NCBI GenBank assembly: GCA_013365325.1
Contig: JABVXV010000018.1
Location: 124,001-188,000, forward strand
Direction: 5' to 3'
Origin: Dipetalonema caudispina
Lineage: Eukaryota > Nematoda > Chromadorea > Rhabditida > Onchocercidae
Length of the DNA stretch: 64,000 nt
In this document: positions 11,801-24,691 of the stretch, piece by piece
How positions within the stretch are numbered: the first letter of the stretch is position 1
Layout: each line of letters starts with the position of its first letter
Translations under genes and position numbers: made by a program
The notes under the pieces: model-generated
Told to the model about the DNA's origin: nothing
Database searches by the model: none
The model's input: the letters and a program-made list of their open reading frames with translations, nothing else

Positions 11801-14492
11801 TTAAGTCTAGTCCTATTGCTTGTTTATTCAGGATTTATTATCAAAGAATTAAGAAAAATTTCATCAACTAAAGTGCAAATAAATTGTTGACCAGTGGTCT
11901 TTCATGAGTAAATTTTACTTTTTCTATCCCTCACAATCTATTTTGGAGGAAATATATCACATCTTAACAGTAATAATTATTTAGTCACATCTTGGAATAA
12001 CCGAACAATCTTTCAACGAATTATCTTTATCAGATTTCTTCAACACAATTGTTTCATCCATCCAATTCGAAAATTTTTAAGAGTCACTGAAAAAATAAAA
12101 AGATATTTCAATACATTCATTTGATTTCGACGGTAATTAAACTGTCAGGAAAAAGTACCTTAATAGCGAAATTTTTGTGATAATGAACAATTGTGATGCA
12201 TTTTTTTCCGAAAATCCTTCGTGCTACTTATTTGCATTATTAGAAGAAGGGAGGCGAAATTTATTTGAAACCGTTTCAGGTACAATTTTGAAGCTATATT
12301 AACATCTTCTGGATTGATTGCTAATATTTGATAGAACTGCAAAACTAATTGAAGACTTCGAATAAATCAAAGAAACTGATTTTTAAAGCACTCATTTTCG
12401 CCTCAGTTGACAAGAATTGTTTTCAAAAAAAGTCTCCTTGTGCAAGATTTTCTGTTATATGGTGAAAAATTCAATCAACTCCACTGTTTTTAAATTTTAT
12501 TGGAGTGACAAAAGGGTCAAAACTTCTTGGGTAGTTGAAAAATTAAGAAGATAGTCTTAAGGGACAGAAGGGAAAAAAAAAAAACCTAACATTGTTATTA
12601 GTTGATGTTTAACTAATTATCCTCTTTTCTGTCGTATCTAATTTTTTTCGCTTAAACATCTTGTCTTCTTCCAGTTTTTGATTTAAGGACTGAAAGAAAA
12701 TAGTTTGACAAGTGAAATTCCGAATACTAATCTTGAAATTTTTGGGATCTGCATAATTCTAGCATATAATACGATTTCTTTGTTGATTATCAAGATTGAT
12801 GATTTCTGATTTTGAGCTTTTATTTATTAAATTCAGATAGATAATTCGCACTATCTGTTAAAATACCTAAAAGTAAGTATGAAAAGCATTTTTAGTGTCA
12901 TCATCACAGTGTTTCATTCTTGTATCACTCAAAGTTCTTCTTCATTTCTGTCATTTTACCTATCACATGACTTTTTGCTTGTTTTCAATTATTTTTTTTA
13001 CTTAATTTTAATCTTTTCGTATACAATTTATCATGTACTACTTTAAAAAACACATCTGTTCCCCACATTTATTTTTTAAATTGATAATAAAATTGATGAT
13101 CTCGTCAGAATTAAATTCTTTATCAAAATATACTCGCATTTTCTGATTTTGAAGAGCAGAAGGCAGTAGATGACAATTTTATCGAAGTTTATATCCTCTT
13201 AAGCTTTCAAAAAATCATTAAACAACAATATTATCAAAATGTAAACCCCTTTAAATTTAAAAAAAAAAAAAAAAACAATAATCTGTTGATTAAAAAATTA
13301 GACAATGAATAAGTGAATAAGTAAAGAATAGGTATAAATGTCTGAAAGTAATATAAACAAAGCAGCGTACTTCAAATATTTTGAAACTCCTTAAAACTAC
13401 TAAGTAAGAGTTATAGAAAATTGAGGATATATCATATTGTTGTATGAAGTTTCTATGTTACATTAATTTTTTGCAGATTTTTGTTGTAATAAAATTTCTT
13501 ATTTTAAAATTTCAGTAAGCTGTAAGTAAATGTACTTATTTAATCAATCAGTAATTAGCAAGGAAAATTTTTCGTCAGACTATTTACTTGTACAATATCT
13601 TTTGTATTGCTTTTCAGTGGATGACATTTTCGATGTTAGCATTAGAGATGAATAAAAGAAATAAATAATGTCTGGCAAATAATCGTCATTTAATTTCATC
13701 TTAAATACAGAAATAAGAAGTGCAACTATCGGTTCATCAATGAACAAATTTTTAAAGCAAAATGAAAATTTTGACCCAAATTTTAATTCAATTAAAACTT
13801 TCTATTCCTTAGGATTAATTCAGCAACGCTATTCAACAGTATATTATGGGATTCATTTTACCCTTCCTCTATCATAGATTCATTGGGACATTTTGCGAAA
13901 ATATATTATTCCAATAAAAAAGGCACTAATGAATGTTAAATAAATGCATTCGGGCAATTTGAATTAGAGGCAGCTTAACCGGTGGAAAGGGAAAACTTAA
14001 CTTAACTGATTGTAGAGTAGGTAAGGCCTACTTTTTTGATTAGTCGAGAAATTGGTACACTTAAATCTTTAAATCCATAACATAAAATTCATGTGAAGAT
14101 CTTTGTAGCATTGAAATTGATGAATAGATGTTAGAACAATTTTAATCAGCAATGGCTATAATATCTTCCCTAATAGTTGATAATTTCAAGATTAAATCTC
14201 CAATTTTTTATTAACTATTGTCTAAAAAGGCCTGATTAGAAAGTCAACTCCTCACCGGACCTAAAACTGTATTTCAAAGGCCAAAAGAATACTGCATAAA
14301 TCTTTGGATCCGAGAAGTTGATTCGGTAAAATAGCGAATTTTTTTAGGTAATATAAAAAATTTTTCAGAATCCAATATAACAATAGGTTTCTTATTTTGA
14401 ATCTTAGATTAGACTCTTTTGTAAAATAAGCTTATCGAGTGTATAGCTGATTTTCGAATATCCTTATTAACTGATTAGAGCACTATGCGACG

Positions 14493-14521
14493 CTTTTATT
14501 AATTAGACGTAGTTAATGAAC
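14493..14521 (+). repeat. Dispersed repeat, copy 1
   Basis: A 29-nt stretch beginning CTTTTATTAATTAGACG and ending AGTTAATGAAC, found again at 41610-41637 with a single 1-nt indel. Flanks differ. It is too short to name a family. Confidence 0.5.
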
Positions 14522-15608
14522 GTAATATTTTCCCAAATTAAAAAATTATAATCCTAGGTGATAATCGAAAACTACGCTTCGCTTCTGCCCAATACAGTAA
14601 TTTAATTGATTCCACAAATGGATGATGGCATAATTTAAATGAAATACTGAAAGAACTAATTTTAGATTCAAAAAAAGCAGACAAGTGTAATAACGACATT
14701 GTTGAATAGAATCAAAAATGGTTAGAAAAAAAAAGCCATTATGCTAGAAAGAATGGATTTCTGGAAAATCCGATCGAAGGATCAATAATTCGTAGCATTT
14801 TACGCACTCTAATCGAAATGGGAAATTGTGGAAGAATGAGGCTTGTTTATGTGGCATAAGCACATTAGTTGAATTTTACATCATTTTGTCTAGAAACTCC
14901 GCCAATGCTCTATCATCACTTTGATTATATCTCTTTCAGGGGAAACAATTAAAATGATAGAATAAGACAGAATTTATTTCTTAATTTTAGTTCAAGAAGT
15001 TAATTCATTTCTATCCATTAAACATATATTCATCTTGACTTTTTTAGAAAAGAAAGTTTTGGTGTCGTTTCCAATGGTAAGGATATTGTTGCAGAAAAGA
15101 AAGCAAAGGTATATTTCTGATTTTTCGGTCCTTAAAATCATTAAATTCAATGTCTTAATTAAAATAAATAATGAAAAATGTTGAAAATTATGCAACCAAA
15201 TAGTTGTTATCATCAAATATTTCAATGTTGAAATGGTATTGCCCGCAAAAAATGAATCACTTGAGATGAAATGTATTATTCAAAAAACAAGTAGGAAAAA
15301 AGTTCCCACATTTTTTACTGGAATTTCTTCCTAAATATTCAACTTTCCAAGTAATTTAAATGAAAGCTTAAACAAGTGGTACATTTCCACTTCTTTGCAA
15401 ATTTTATTTTCTGATCAGAAACATTTCAACTGCTTCATTGCCATAAATATGAATGAATCCTTCCCGGCATCACTCCACCAATCATACCACGTATTACAAT
15501 CATTATTTATACATTTTACAGACGTAAGGAAGAAAGGAAATTAACTTAAATCCATTAGGACGAACAACCAAATTAACCCTGCTGAAAGTGTTGAAAATGT
15601 TACATCCA

Positions 15609-15776
15609 TCATAAGACATCGTGTAACTGTCGTGTAGTAAATGATCTTTGACCACCCTCCTTTGTCCACTTTTGTTGTACCACTTGGTCAGCTTGTAGTT
15701 CAATTTGAGCCGGAACTACTTTACGATGCTGATATGAGTTGGAATTTTTGTTTGGTTGACTAAGATTAAGCACTAT
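15609..15776 (-). other. Weak coding-like island, possibly an isolated or decayed exon
   Basis: On the minus strand a frame stays open for about 55 codons without an ATG, with complex composition (for example VVPAQIELQADQVVQQKWTK followed by EGGQRSFTTRQLHDVL) and base composition less AT-rich than its surroundings. It ends in TGA at 15609-15611. A TTAG acceptor-like site is close to its 5' end. I could not link it to other exons and do not recognise the sequence. Confidence 0.15.
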
Positions 15777-15890
15777 TTAGATCTGTTAAAGAAAACATTC
15801 GTAAATAGCTCAGTCTTCATTCAATTCAAACAAATTAATTTCAACGATATACTTTTATCATTGTCGCTAAAATTCGTCGTTATCAAAAAA

Positions 15891-15939
15891 CTGAAACCTA
15901 ACTACAATACCGAAAAGCTGAAACCTAACTACAATACCG
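15891..15939 (+). repeat. Two-copy direct repeat, period 27 bp
   Basis: The 22-mer beginning CTGAAACCTAACTACAATAC occurs at 15891-15912 and again at 15918-15939 with no mismatch, separated by GAAAA-like spacer sequence. It is a local duplication in non-coding DNA. Confidence 0.85.
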
Positions 15940-18881
15940 TATGAAGAAATATGATCGCTGAACACAGAGGCTTTAATACAGAAAGCATGTTTAAATTCAA
16001 ATTTTCAAAAAAAAAAAAGAAAAGATAGAATTGATGGAAGCGTTCCTTTGGATACAATTTTATAAGCAATTGTTTTGATGTTTGCCTTTGGCGGTTAGCC
16101 TTAACTGGACAAAGCAGCATTTATTTTAATGTATTTGTGCCGAGAATTCTTCAGCAATATCTATAATTGTAGTATACCGCAGAAGCCATCTGATCGATTA
16201 ACTACTATATTCCACTTATTCATTTCCATCACTTATACATTTCCGTTATTATTGGACTGTATCATTCGGATTTAAAGAATATCCGTTAAATTAAACTTAA
16301 AACTTCAAAACTGAGAACTAACTTAGAAAGTTTGAAAAATAATTAGACTTAGTGTTTAATAAAAAATTTGGTAAGAATTGTTTTTTACTTTTCGGAATTA
16401 TGAAATATAGAATTGTTTAAATGAAAATTACATTAATCGAAATCACTCTTAGAAGAAATGTATAATTAAACTTTTTACCTTGGAGTATCTTCTTTTGCAT
16501 TATTCAAATTTTAAATTCTGAAAATACTCTTTTCTATGGAAACATCCCTCATATCTTTTATTATACCGCCTTGTTAATTTCTTAATTACCTAAGATTCAT
16601 CTATCAGCGAATGGAATTGTTATTCAAATTTGAAAAAAAAGGGCGAAGAAGTGAAAATTATTTGCGTGGAATCAATGTATTTATGACCCCATCTTTTCTA
16701 ATAAATAATTTTGATTTGCATAAATACAGAAGATTGAAGTGATCAAATGTTAACAAATGAATGCAAGCAAAATTAATAATTTCATAAAAAAGGGATTTCT
16801 TAGACATATGCGCACAACTATAAAATTAATGAATACTGGAAATATATGGAAAGGGATATAATTTCCAATTCAACTTTTACACATTTTCTAGAAATTGTAC
16901 AAAAGTTGACTTGGAAGTAATTTTCAAGAAATTTCAGGAAAAAGTTCATTACAAGAAGTGAGAATAATCTTAGTCTTATCAATTGAATATCAGAGAATTC
17001 GTTTCACATAAAAAACCTTTAAATTTAATAAGGATACTGTTCTAAGTAGGAAATGCATATTTTGATATATTTCTTAATTAATTATGCACGAATTTTTAGA
17101 GGGAAGAAAATCTGGTATCATTAGGATAGCAGAGGTACGATTTGTTAGAAAAACCGGACTTGGAGTAGTCGTATTCCGGGTAGATTGAATAATAAAAATT
17201 ATATTTTCCTTTCTAGTTGCTGAATTGCATGTTTGAAGTTAGGATTCAATTTTTATTGGTTAAATAAATATTACTGAAGAGAATCTTCAGTCTCTTATGT
17301 AACGCATCAGATAATTCGAGAGAAAACTGATAAGCCTTATTTTTAGATCTTTCCGCAGAGAATCGGAAATAGGAAATAAAGAAAAGTTTTCTAGCAGATT
17401 TTGAGGCAGGCACTCTGCTACATCGACCCTTCGGTGCAGCATTATCATTTATCATATTATTTTCTTTGATTTTGAATTATCATTTTTGTTAGAACTGAAT
17501 ACTGAATAGTGATATCACTGATTGCTAAAGCCAAGTTCCGTTATACTTTGGAATATTCAAAAAAGGAAATGTCAAAGACGCTTTAAGGCTTGCCAGTTAA
17601 GCTATCTAAAAATCAAAATAACAAAGGATTAAGTGGACAAGTGAAAGTTTCGTTAGAACTCAGTGAGATAAAAAGTCCATAAATGAAAGAATTAAAGGTC
17701 GAGAACGATTTAATATGACTTAACGAAATGAAATCTCAAACTCTTCAACTTCAAACTGAATGTGATGTTAGACATTTGAAATGCAAAATTCACCATAACT
17801 TTAGCGGTTAAGTTAAAATAACACTGAATGAACAAACTGATAGGAGAAATAGGGAGATAATTATTAATAATTCTGTTAAAAATAATAGCACCACCAGAAA
17901 AGAGCCTTTTTTTCCCAAAATTTATTAAGAAAAGCACAGAATGCAGCATATTTTTGTTCAGAATTTTATCCATTCGAACTTTCAAAATCATAAAACTGGC
18001 AGAAATTTAAACAGAACGATGAATATTGGCATCATAAATTACGATGACGAAGTAATATAAATAAAAAGTTCAATTTTAAAAAATTGAAAAAATATGAAAG
18101 ATTATAAAATCTATTGCGAATCAAGAAAACACTAAAATTCTTCAGAGATCCTGAAAAACAGCGATAACAAAAGTCTTCACCAGGGAGAGTTAAACTTCTG
18201 CTCTTCCTTTCTCTTTTGATATCATTAAATTGAGATCATTAACTTCATAAAAGATCAACAAGAAATTTCAAGAGAATCTCCTCCTTCAATTACAACAATT
18301 TCGAAATAACATGATATTTAATGTAAAATTGATAAAATTATAAAATTAGTTCCGAAAACTCGATCTTTGCAATTGATCACTCTCATAATTTACTATAATA
18401 GAAGAGAAAGTCAAATTACCAAAAGTATCCAAATGAATTTGAAGAGGGAGACAAAAAAATTATGCGAGAAAAATTACTTTTTTTATTCATCTTAACAAAG
18501 CATAAATTTTCACAGCTTATAGAATCTCAGGTTTTTTGACTTCTTTTTATCACAATTGAATTGACCTCCAACTTTTTAACTTTCTTTTTTTAAATTTCCA
18601 ATATATGAAACCTTAGCAGAAACTAGTCATGCAAATGTTAAGAATTTGCGAAAACTTTTGTTAACATTTTCATGATATCAATGAAAATTGCTGGTAAATA
18701 GTTAAATGATAACAGTTATATTTCACTAATATTCCTTGCTAAGAATTTAGAGTTCTTAATTTATAAATTTTTTTAGAATTTGCCTAGTAGTGCTATCTTT
18801 GGATTACTATTATGGCACTATATTTCAATTGCTTCATCAAATATTAGCTCAAATTATAATTATCATTGCAATAGTTCTATT

Positions 18882-18911
18882 AGACTTATATCATCACACT
18901 GATATAAGTCT
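18882..18911. repeat. Perfect inverted repeat, 12-bp arms
   Basis: AGACTTATATCA at 18882-18893 faces its exact reverse complement at 18900-18911 across the 6-nt loop TCACAC. It lies about 200 bp downstream of the Srx-class GPCR stop codon, so it could sit in or near that gene's 3' UTR or terminator region. Confidence 0.8.
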
Positions 18912-19113
18912 GATAAAACTGTTGCAGAAAAAGGCAATAATTCGCCAATTATGGCACTATCGTTTATTCATTTTGAAACAACAGTTAGTAACGACGACTA
19001 GAAATATAAATAAATTTGGAACGGACAACTGAAGGAAGAGATTTTGGAAGCTGAGCTTAAATTTGAATTTGATCAATTTATCATGCGATCGTACGCTATG
19101 AATGACAAATATT

Positions 19114-22100
19114 CTATGCATGTCTCCTTGATAGGTCAATTTTGTTCTTGTTCAATTTACTTTCATGATACAGATGTAACCATTGTCTTTGACTGTTGAA
19201 GGGTTGATTATTATTCCTTTTATTTGCTGCTGATAAGGCAATTGTTACCATCGGTAAAGAGGCTCGTTTTGCTGTTTTCTTTATTCGTGTAAAAATATGA
19301 TGATTGAATGCGGTCATAATAAACCTAAAAAGTATCACTGATATTTCATCAATAAAAAAAAAAAAACGAATTAATTAAGCTAATTAAGATCATTCTTATC
19401 TTTTTGTATGTCTTGACATAAATAGCTAACTGGAAATATTTATTAACAATAAATGAGTAAAGTGATAACAAACCCATCAACAGCATGCATAGTTACCCAA
19501 GCACCAACATTTAATACGAACATGGCCAACGGTGTTGCAGCATAAACAGCAGCACTCCAAAAGCATAGAAATGTCAGTACAAGGGCTGTTTCCGAGCAAA
19601 CAGACTGAAAACAATGATTGAAGGAAAATTGGAACCAAAGCTATCGTTAGAATTCAAAAAATGGAAATGAAATGCAATGATACTCTGATTGATATAGCTA
19701 ATTGAGATTATTTATAAAAGCAATATTATTATGCCTAAAGATCATTTGAATTATAATTTGATTTAAATTACCTGAATGAAATATCGAATTTCTTGCGATC
19801 GCCGCCTACGTACTGCTTGCTCGGTACCCTGCGTTGGCTGGAAAAAAAAAAAAAAGAGATGGAATAATTCCTATAAGCATTAACTTTATTGGCAAAAGTT
19901 TATTTTCAATTGTTTTCCTACAACAGGATTCATTGAACATGTAATAATGATTAATCTAACATCGCTACGATTTGATCCATAAAATTGATTTGATTCATTT
20001 AGAGTTCGAAATCAAATTGCAAGTTGATATTTTTATCAATCCATCAAACATCACTAATTATTCGTTTGTCAATTTCACAGCTATCTTTTGTGAGAGAGCA
20101 GAGGAATTGATTGTTATTCTTAAAAGCTTGCCGCCGTATGTTTCTTCCAACTTGTCAATGTTGTTTTACCTCTCCAAGCCATCTTTCTTATCTTCTCATT
20201 TAGCATAGTTCCAAATTTTAACGATCCATTTCTCTCTTCGGTCTTTTCTTACTTCTTCCTGATATTGCATACTTGCAAAAGAAGCCGAAGCTATGGCTAA
20301 GATATTAATGTAAAAGACCTAGGCTTAAACGGATATTACTTAATTTCAAAGATAGTGAACAATGATAATAATTCAACCTAAATGAATTGAAACAATTACA
20401 ACGGATTCCAAATAAATTGTATGATATGCTAAAGATAACCTTAGCCATTTGTTTCAATTTAAAGAATGTCATCACGTCGAGTGCTACGATAAATATCACA
20501 AATACCAAATTTGCATAAAATTCATAATAAAGAGAAATTATGTGAGCGCACAGCGAATCGGAATAAATAAATAACATTGCATTACGATCAAAAAAATAAT
20601 GGCACCCTTCTGAAACAATATGACTGATTTAATTTTCCAGGGAACTTTGCTAATTGAAATTTCCAAGCATTTGTCAATATTTTCCAAAGGTATCATTTTG
20701 CAAGTTTCATAGATTTATTTTGTTGATGAAATAAAAATTTTAAGTTATCTTAAATTATTTCGAGGGAAATGAAAAATTTACCAAATTGATAAATACAACT
20801 TTGCATGAAGGAAATGATCCATATTAACGCAATCCATTTCATTGTTTTACGATCATTGAAGTACGTCCCGTATGAGAATGGCTTCGCAATAGCGATATAA
20901 CGATTTAGGCCAATTAATATGTGTGTATAAATTGCACCATAATAAAATACAATCGTTCCTTGGCCAATCGTATATGCTAATCGTTTGCTTTGCAAAAACT
21001 CGGGTGTAGTTTCAGGAGTTCTAAATTTCTTATTTCTTAGTTAAGATATACTTACTTATTAGAATATAATGGCATATCTCATTGACAATCATCCTTAAAT
21101 CATAACAAATTTCTCAAACAAATTGAGAAAACTTTTATTCTTCCCTATAAAATCACAAACAAAAAATAACTTCCACAAATGACAAATATCATTTTACTCC
21201 AATAAAATCAATCAAAGCAAAATATATCATGGAAATTATTCATTATTCTGAATAATTATGGTCATACTTCATTTACGCATAAGTTAGCAAGTTAGGTTTA
21301 CTTTCTCTCAATCTAAATTTTAACAAATTTCTTTTTAATTCCTCTAACTAACTAATTACAGATTCAATCTATCTAATCTTTTCGTCAGACATTCATCGAT
21401 AAACTAATTATCATGCCTTAATAAATTAGTAGGAATTGATGTAGAATCAAAACGCTCTTTTCATACATTTTTTAAAACACATAGAGAATTCATTTGTTAG
21501 CAATAATCAAATGTGTATTGTCATCAGTCACCATTTACATTGATTATTTTTAATAACATTATTTTGATATTATAAGATGTATAAGCTAAGAACTAATTTA
21601 ATATAACCATATGTCTTATTTTGCAGGTGTGATTATTTCTTACATCATAACAACCAAATATTTTATAAAATTTTTACTCATTCCATTTTTCGCCTATAAT
21701 TTTGTTCAATGGAGGATTGGAAATTAATAATCAATGATCTTTCGATAAAAAGTACACTGAGAATAAAACATATCTATAGCGGAAAATACTGATGTAAAAA
21801 ATATTAAGCATACGGGAAAATGACAGTATGCTATAAAGGCTTCAATAATTAAAAAAAAAAAAAAAAAAAAACGAATTCTATTTAAATGCGCATAATAGCA
21901 TTTCGTAAGAAAATTAAAAAGTGTTGAAACTAAAATCGCTAAAATATAATTCGCTGATACAATTTGGATACCGTAAGATTCTTAAGAACAAAATTCCTTT
22001 CAAGATGTTCTCATTTTCTTAAAATATTTGAAAAAATTCGCAAGAATATTTATCATTTCAAAAAATTTTAGTAAGTTCAAAAGAGTTATCCAAGGTAAAA

Positions 22101-24691
22101 ATCAATATAATTCAATTCAAGGATAAATGTTTAAAGAATCATGAATATGTTCATATGAGCAAAAAAGTATATTTGTATTTACCATGATAATCAACGGTAA
22201 TGAAAGAATCTGTCATTTGAGCTGATACCTCGAAAGGCGTAACTAAACGCACTGCACTGCTTACATCCAGTAATTTAATTGAGGTCATAACAGATTACAA
22301 AATCATTTATTCCGCTTCAATCTAACAAAAGTAGCATGGAAGTGATATACGGTGTTGCGACGCTTCTGTAACGATGATACCAAATATTGCAGGCAATATC
22401 ATTCTATTCTGTCTGTCTACATTTAATCTTACTGAAGTTTTTGTAAGAATTTGAGTGGACATTAAGAATTTATATGAATCGAATATACTAAATTAAATAT
22501 CACTTCTGAATGGCAGTTTTTGAAATACTTTAATTCGGTTCAAGCAAGGCTTCCATACTTGGTCCGAGAAAAGTTTTATGCTGAACTTTGTTCCTTAATT
22601 TGAAAGGTTTGAAAGATATAAACTTTGAAATGATTCAAAGAAAGTCGCATTCCGAATCACTGTTAATTATTTGTGTTTAATAGTAATCAGACGAATAAGA
22701 CGAGGCTCATGTCCAAAACAGATCAATACTTCAAACTTTTCTCTTTGTTGAGTTTGCTTCAAGATTCCTTTGACAATCCTAAATCATCCTCTCATTCAAT
22801 TAGTTTGCTTAAAAAACCAGTCTCAAATTGTTCTTTTAACAATCAAAGGGTTAATTTAGAGAATCTGCGATACATAACTCTTTCTGAATTTGGAATGATC
22901 ACTTCCTGATTGCTATCGAATTTGTCGAAAATGCAAAGGTTAAGTTTAAACTTGCAAAGCACAATTGTGCTGCGTGAATTCATCGCTCGTTTAGGAGACC
23001 ATTGAAGAGAGAAATGGGAGAACCGTTTGAAATGAACAAATTCAATATAAAAATTTTAAATTTGCAAGATAAGTGTATAAATACGATCAAAAACTTGATC
23101 CAGAAAATTCAGCAAAATTACAGATACTGTTACTTATTTTTGATCCAGATTAATTTATAGCACTGCTAATGAATAAGTCACTTGTAGGAAAAACTATGAA
23201 TATACATCTTGCAATTATCCAACTTTGGTTTCCTAAGAGATTAGGTAACCGACCTCAATTTTCGATCTCTTTATATAATTCTGTCTTCTTCAAGAACAAA
23301 AGCAATACTAATTTGTTTAATGTTAATTGAAATTCTAATAGGGGAAAAATTTCCAAACTTGTTGAAAGAAGTAAGAGATTCTATAGAAGGCAATGGTTAC
23401 AACAGGAGAAGAAGCATTTCTCGGATCCGATCTGATCGGATTTCTGACTTCCAGCAGGGTTCGTCTTTTACTTCATTTTCAAATGTGTTTTAGCCATTCT
23501 TTCGGCAATTCAGCACTTTTTTATTTAGATGGCAATAAATTCAGTTTTTTCTAAAAAGACTAGAAATCTTAAAATTCAGGAAGATTAGATAGATTGCTTG
23601 AGAAATATTCAAATAAAAATTCTATAACTCAATTTTTTCTCTTTATAGTTGTCTAAATTATTTAATATTTTATTAGGAAAAGTTCATAAGATCAACTATA
23701 ATCATGAAATAGGGTCATAAACTTTTCAGATTAAGCAATGTGTACTGGACACAGTTATTTTTTTAAATGAAGTGGTAATCATGCTAACAAAGAGTTATGC
23801 TCAAAAATATCATATCCTTATCTATCTGATGATGCCAATTAGCTTTTTTGATGCAAATCTATTATTAAATGAATTTAAAATAATAAAAATTTTTGGCAGA
23901 CTTTTTTTTGTGTTTAAACTGTTAACAACTATCTATCTCTTATCAATCTATATGAAGCGGAATATATTTAGATATATTTCATGTTAGTCTTCTCTTTTTC
24001 ATCACAACAGATTATAACTTATCTAACTATGAGAGAAATGTGATAAAATTAGTGTAATTTCCATGTAAAAAATTTTACGCAAATTTAATTTTGTTTGATT
24101 TTACTCAAAAACTAATTTCATTTGAAAATTTTATATTTAAAAAATAGCAGAAATGGTGCGAAATTATGAGAAAATATGTGCCCGGAAAAGATTATTTCAC
24201 TATCAAAAGCAATCTATTATTGCTTTTATCGCTTTCAAACATATCGTATGAGAAATGCATAAAATAATTAAACAATACTTACAAAATAAATTGAAGTGGT
24301 ATCCATATGACGAAAATGATCAATACACCAAGATCACCAATAGCATGCGAAATGCAGGAATAACCGAAAGCATTTTGCAAGTTCTTCGTATATGCAATAA
24401 CTGCAACAGCCGCACCGTTTGTTATGATACCAAATATTGAGAGCTGCAATACCGAATAATTATTTTCTTTTGCTTGAACTTCATCGATTGCAAAAAAAAA
24501 AAAAGAAAAAAAATATTGAAAATAGATTACACGTGACCTATTACTATAATTCCGTGATATCGCAACATGCTGATTTATTGATGCATAATTTTAGAATTTC
24601 ATTATTGTCTAGTTCAATTTAAATCAGCAACAATAGAAACCGTAAAGCAGATCACAGCAGCATAAATTTCATCGGTCCGGCTAGCCTGCAT
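19114..24691 (-). CDS. Srx-class serpentine receptor (nematode chemoreceptor-like GPCR)
   Basis: Seven exons: 24641-24691, 24283-24443, 20782-21020, 20440-20609, 19772-19837, 19474-19604, 19114-19324; 342 aa, all junctions in phase. TM1 to TM2 lie in exon 2 (SIFGIITNGAAVAVIAYTKN, then SCISHAIGDLGVLIIFVIW). Exon 3 carries the diagnostic TM3 block with GQGTIVFYYGAIYTHILIGL followed by NRYIAIAKPFSYGTYFNDRK and TM4. Exon 4 has EGCHYFFD and TM5, exon 5 a basic intracellular loop (RRRRSQEIRYF), exon 6 TM6 and the start of TM7, exon 7 the tail. This pattern fits the Srx family of nematode 7TM receptors, usually chemosensory, sometimes widely expressed; the ligand is unknown. Start: first in-frame ATG after an acceptor at 24751; an upstream ATG in the leader makes only a four-codon uORF. 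The second intron is 3.3 kb and holds an exon-like relic. Three donors are non-consensus GTTTCT, GTTATC and GTTTGT. Confidence 0.85.
21021..24282. other. Large second intron of the Srx-class receptor
   Basis: This 3.3 kb intron is far longer than the others in the gene. It holds a run of 21 A at 21851-21871, an Srx TM1-like fragment and exon-like start near 22170-22425 (minus), a 17-bp palindrome near 23423, and two plus-strand coding-like frames (22673-22909 and 23344-23493) that I could not build into a gene. Confidence 0.5.
22170..22425 (-). pseudogene. Possible relic of a second Srx-type receptor
   Basis: On the minus strand near 22360-22400 the frame AIFGIIVTEAS resembles the TM1 start SIFGIITNGAA of the neighbouring receptor, with 16 identical nucleotides (CAATATTTGGTATCAT). 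Downstream, near 22190-22260, a second open stretch reads VTPFEVSAQMTDSFITVDYH and ends at a GTAAAT donor. Neither piece can be joined in frame with the surrounding gene. A decayed tandem duplicate or an unused alternative first exon are both possible. Confidence 0.3.

Larger units (their letters stand above)
7070..19113. other. Gene-poor AT-rich region
   Basis: About 12 kb in which I find no multi-exon gene on either strand. It contains a run of 26 A at 10916-10941, a 27-bp-period direct repeat at 15891-15939, one copy of a short dispersed repeat at 14493-14521, a 12-bp-arm hairpin at 18882-18911, and two weak coding-like islands (8577-8810 plus, 15609-15776 minus) described separately. Other open frames here are short and low in complexity. 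Part may be promoter for the GPCR that starts at 7069. Confidence 0.5.

Noticed and set aside
22673..22909. Plus-strand open frame of 78 codons in the Srx intron
   Set aside because: Composition is plausible but nothing links it to other exons; the opposite strand of adjoining sequence is equally open. Kept only as a note within another finding.
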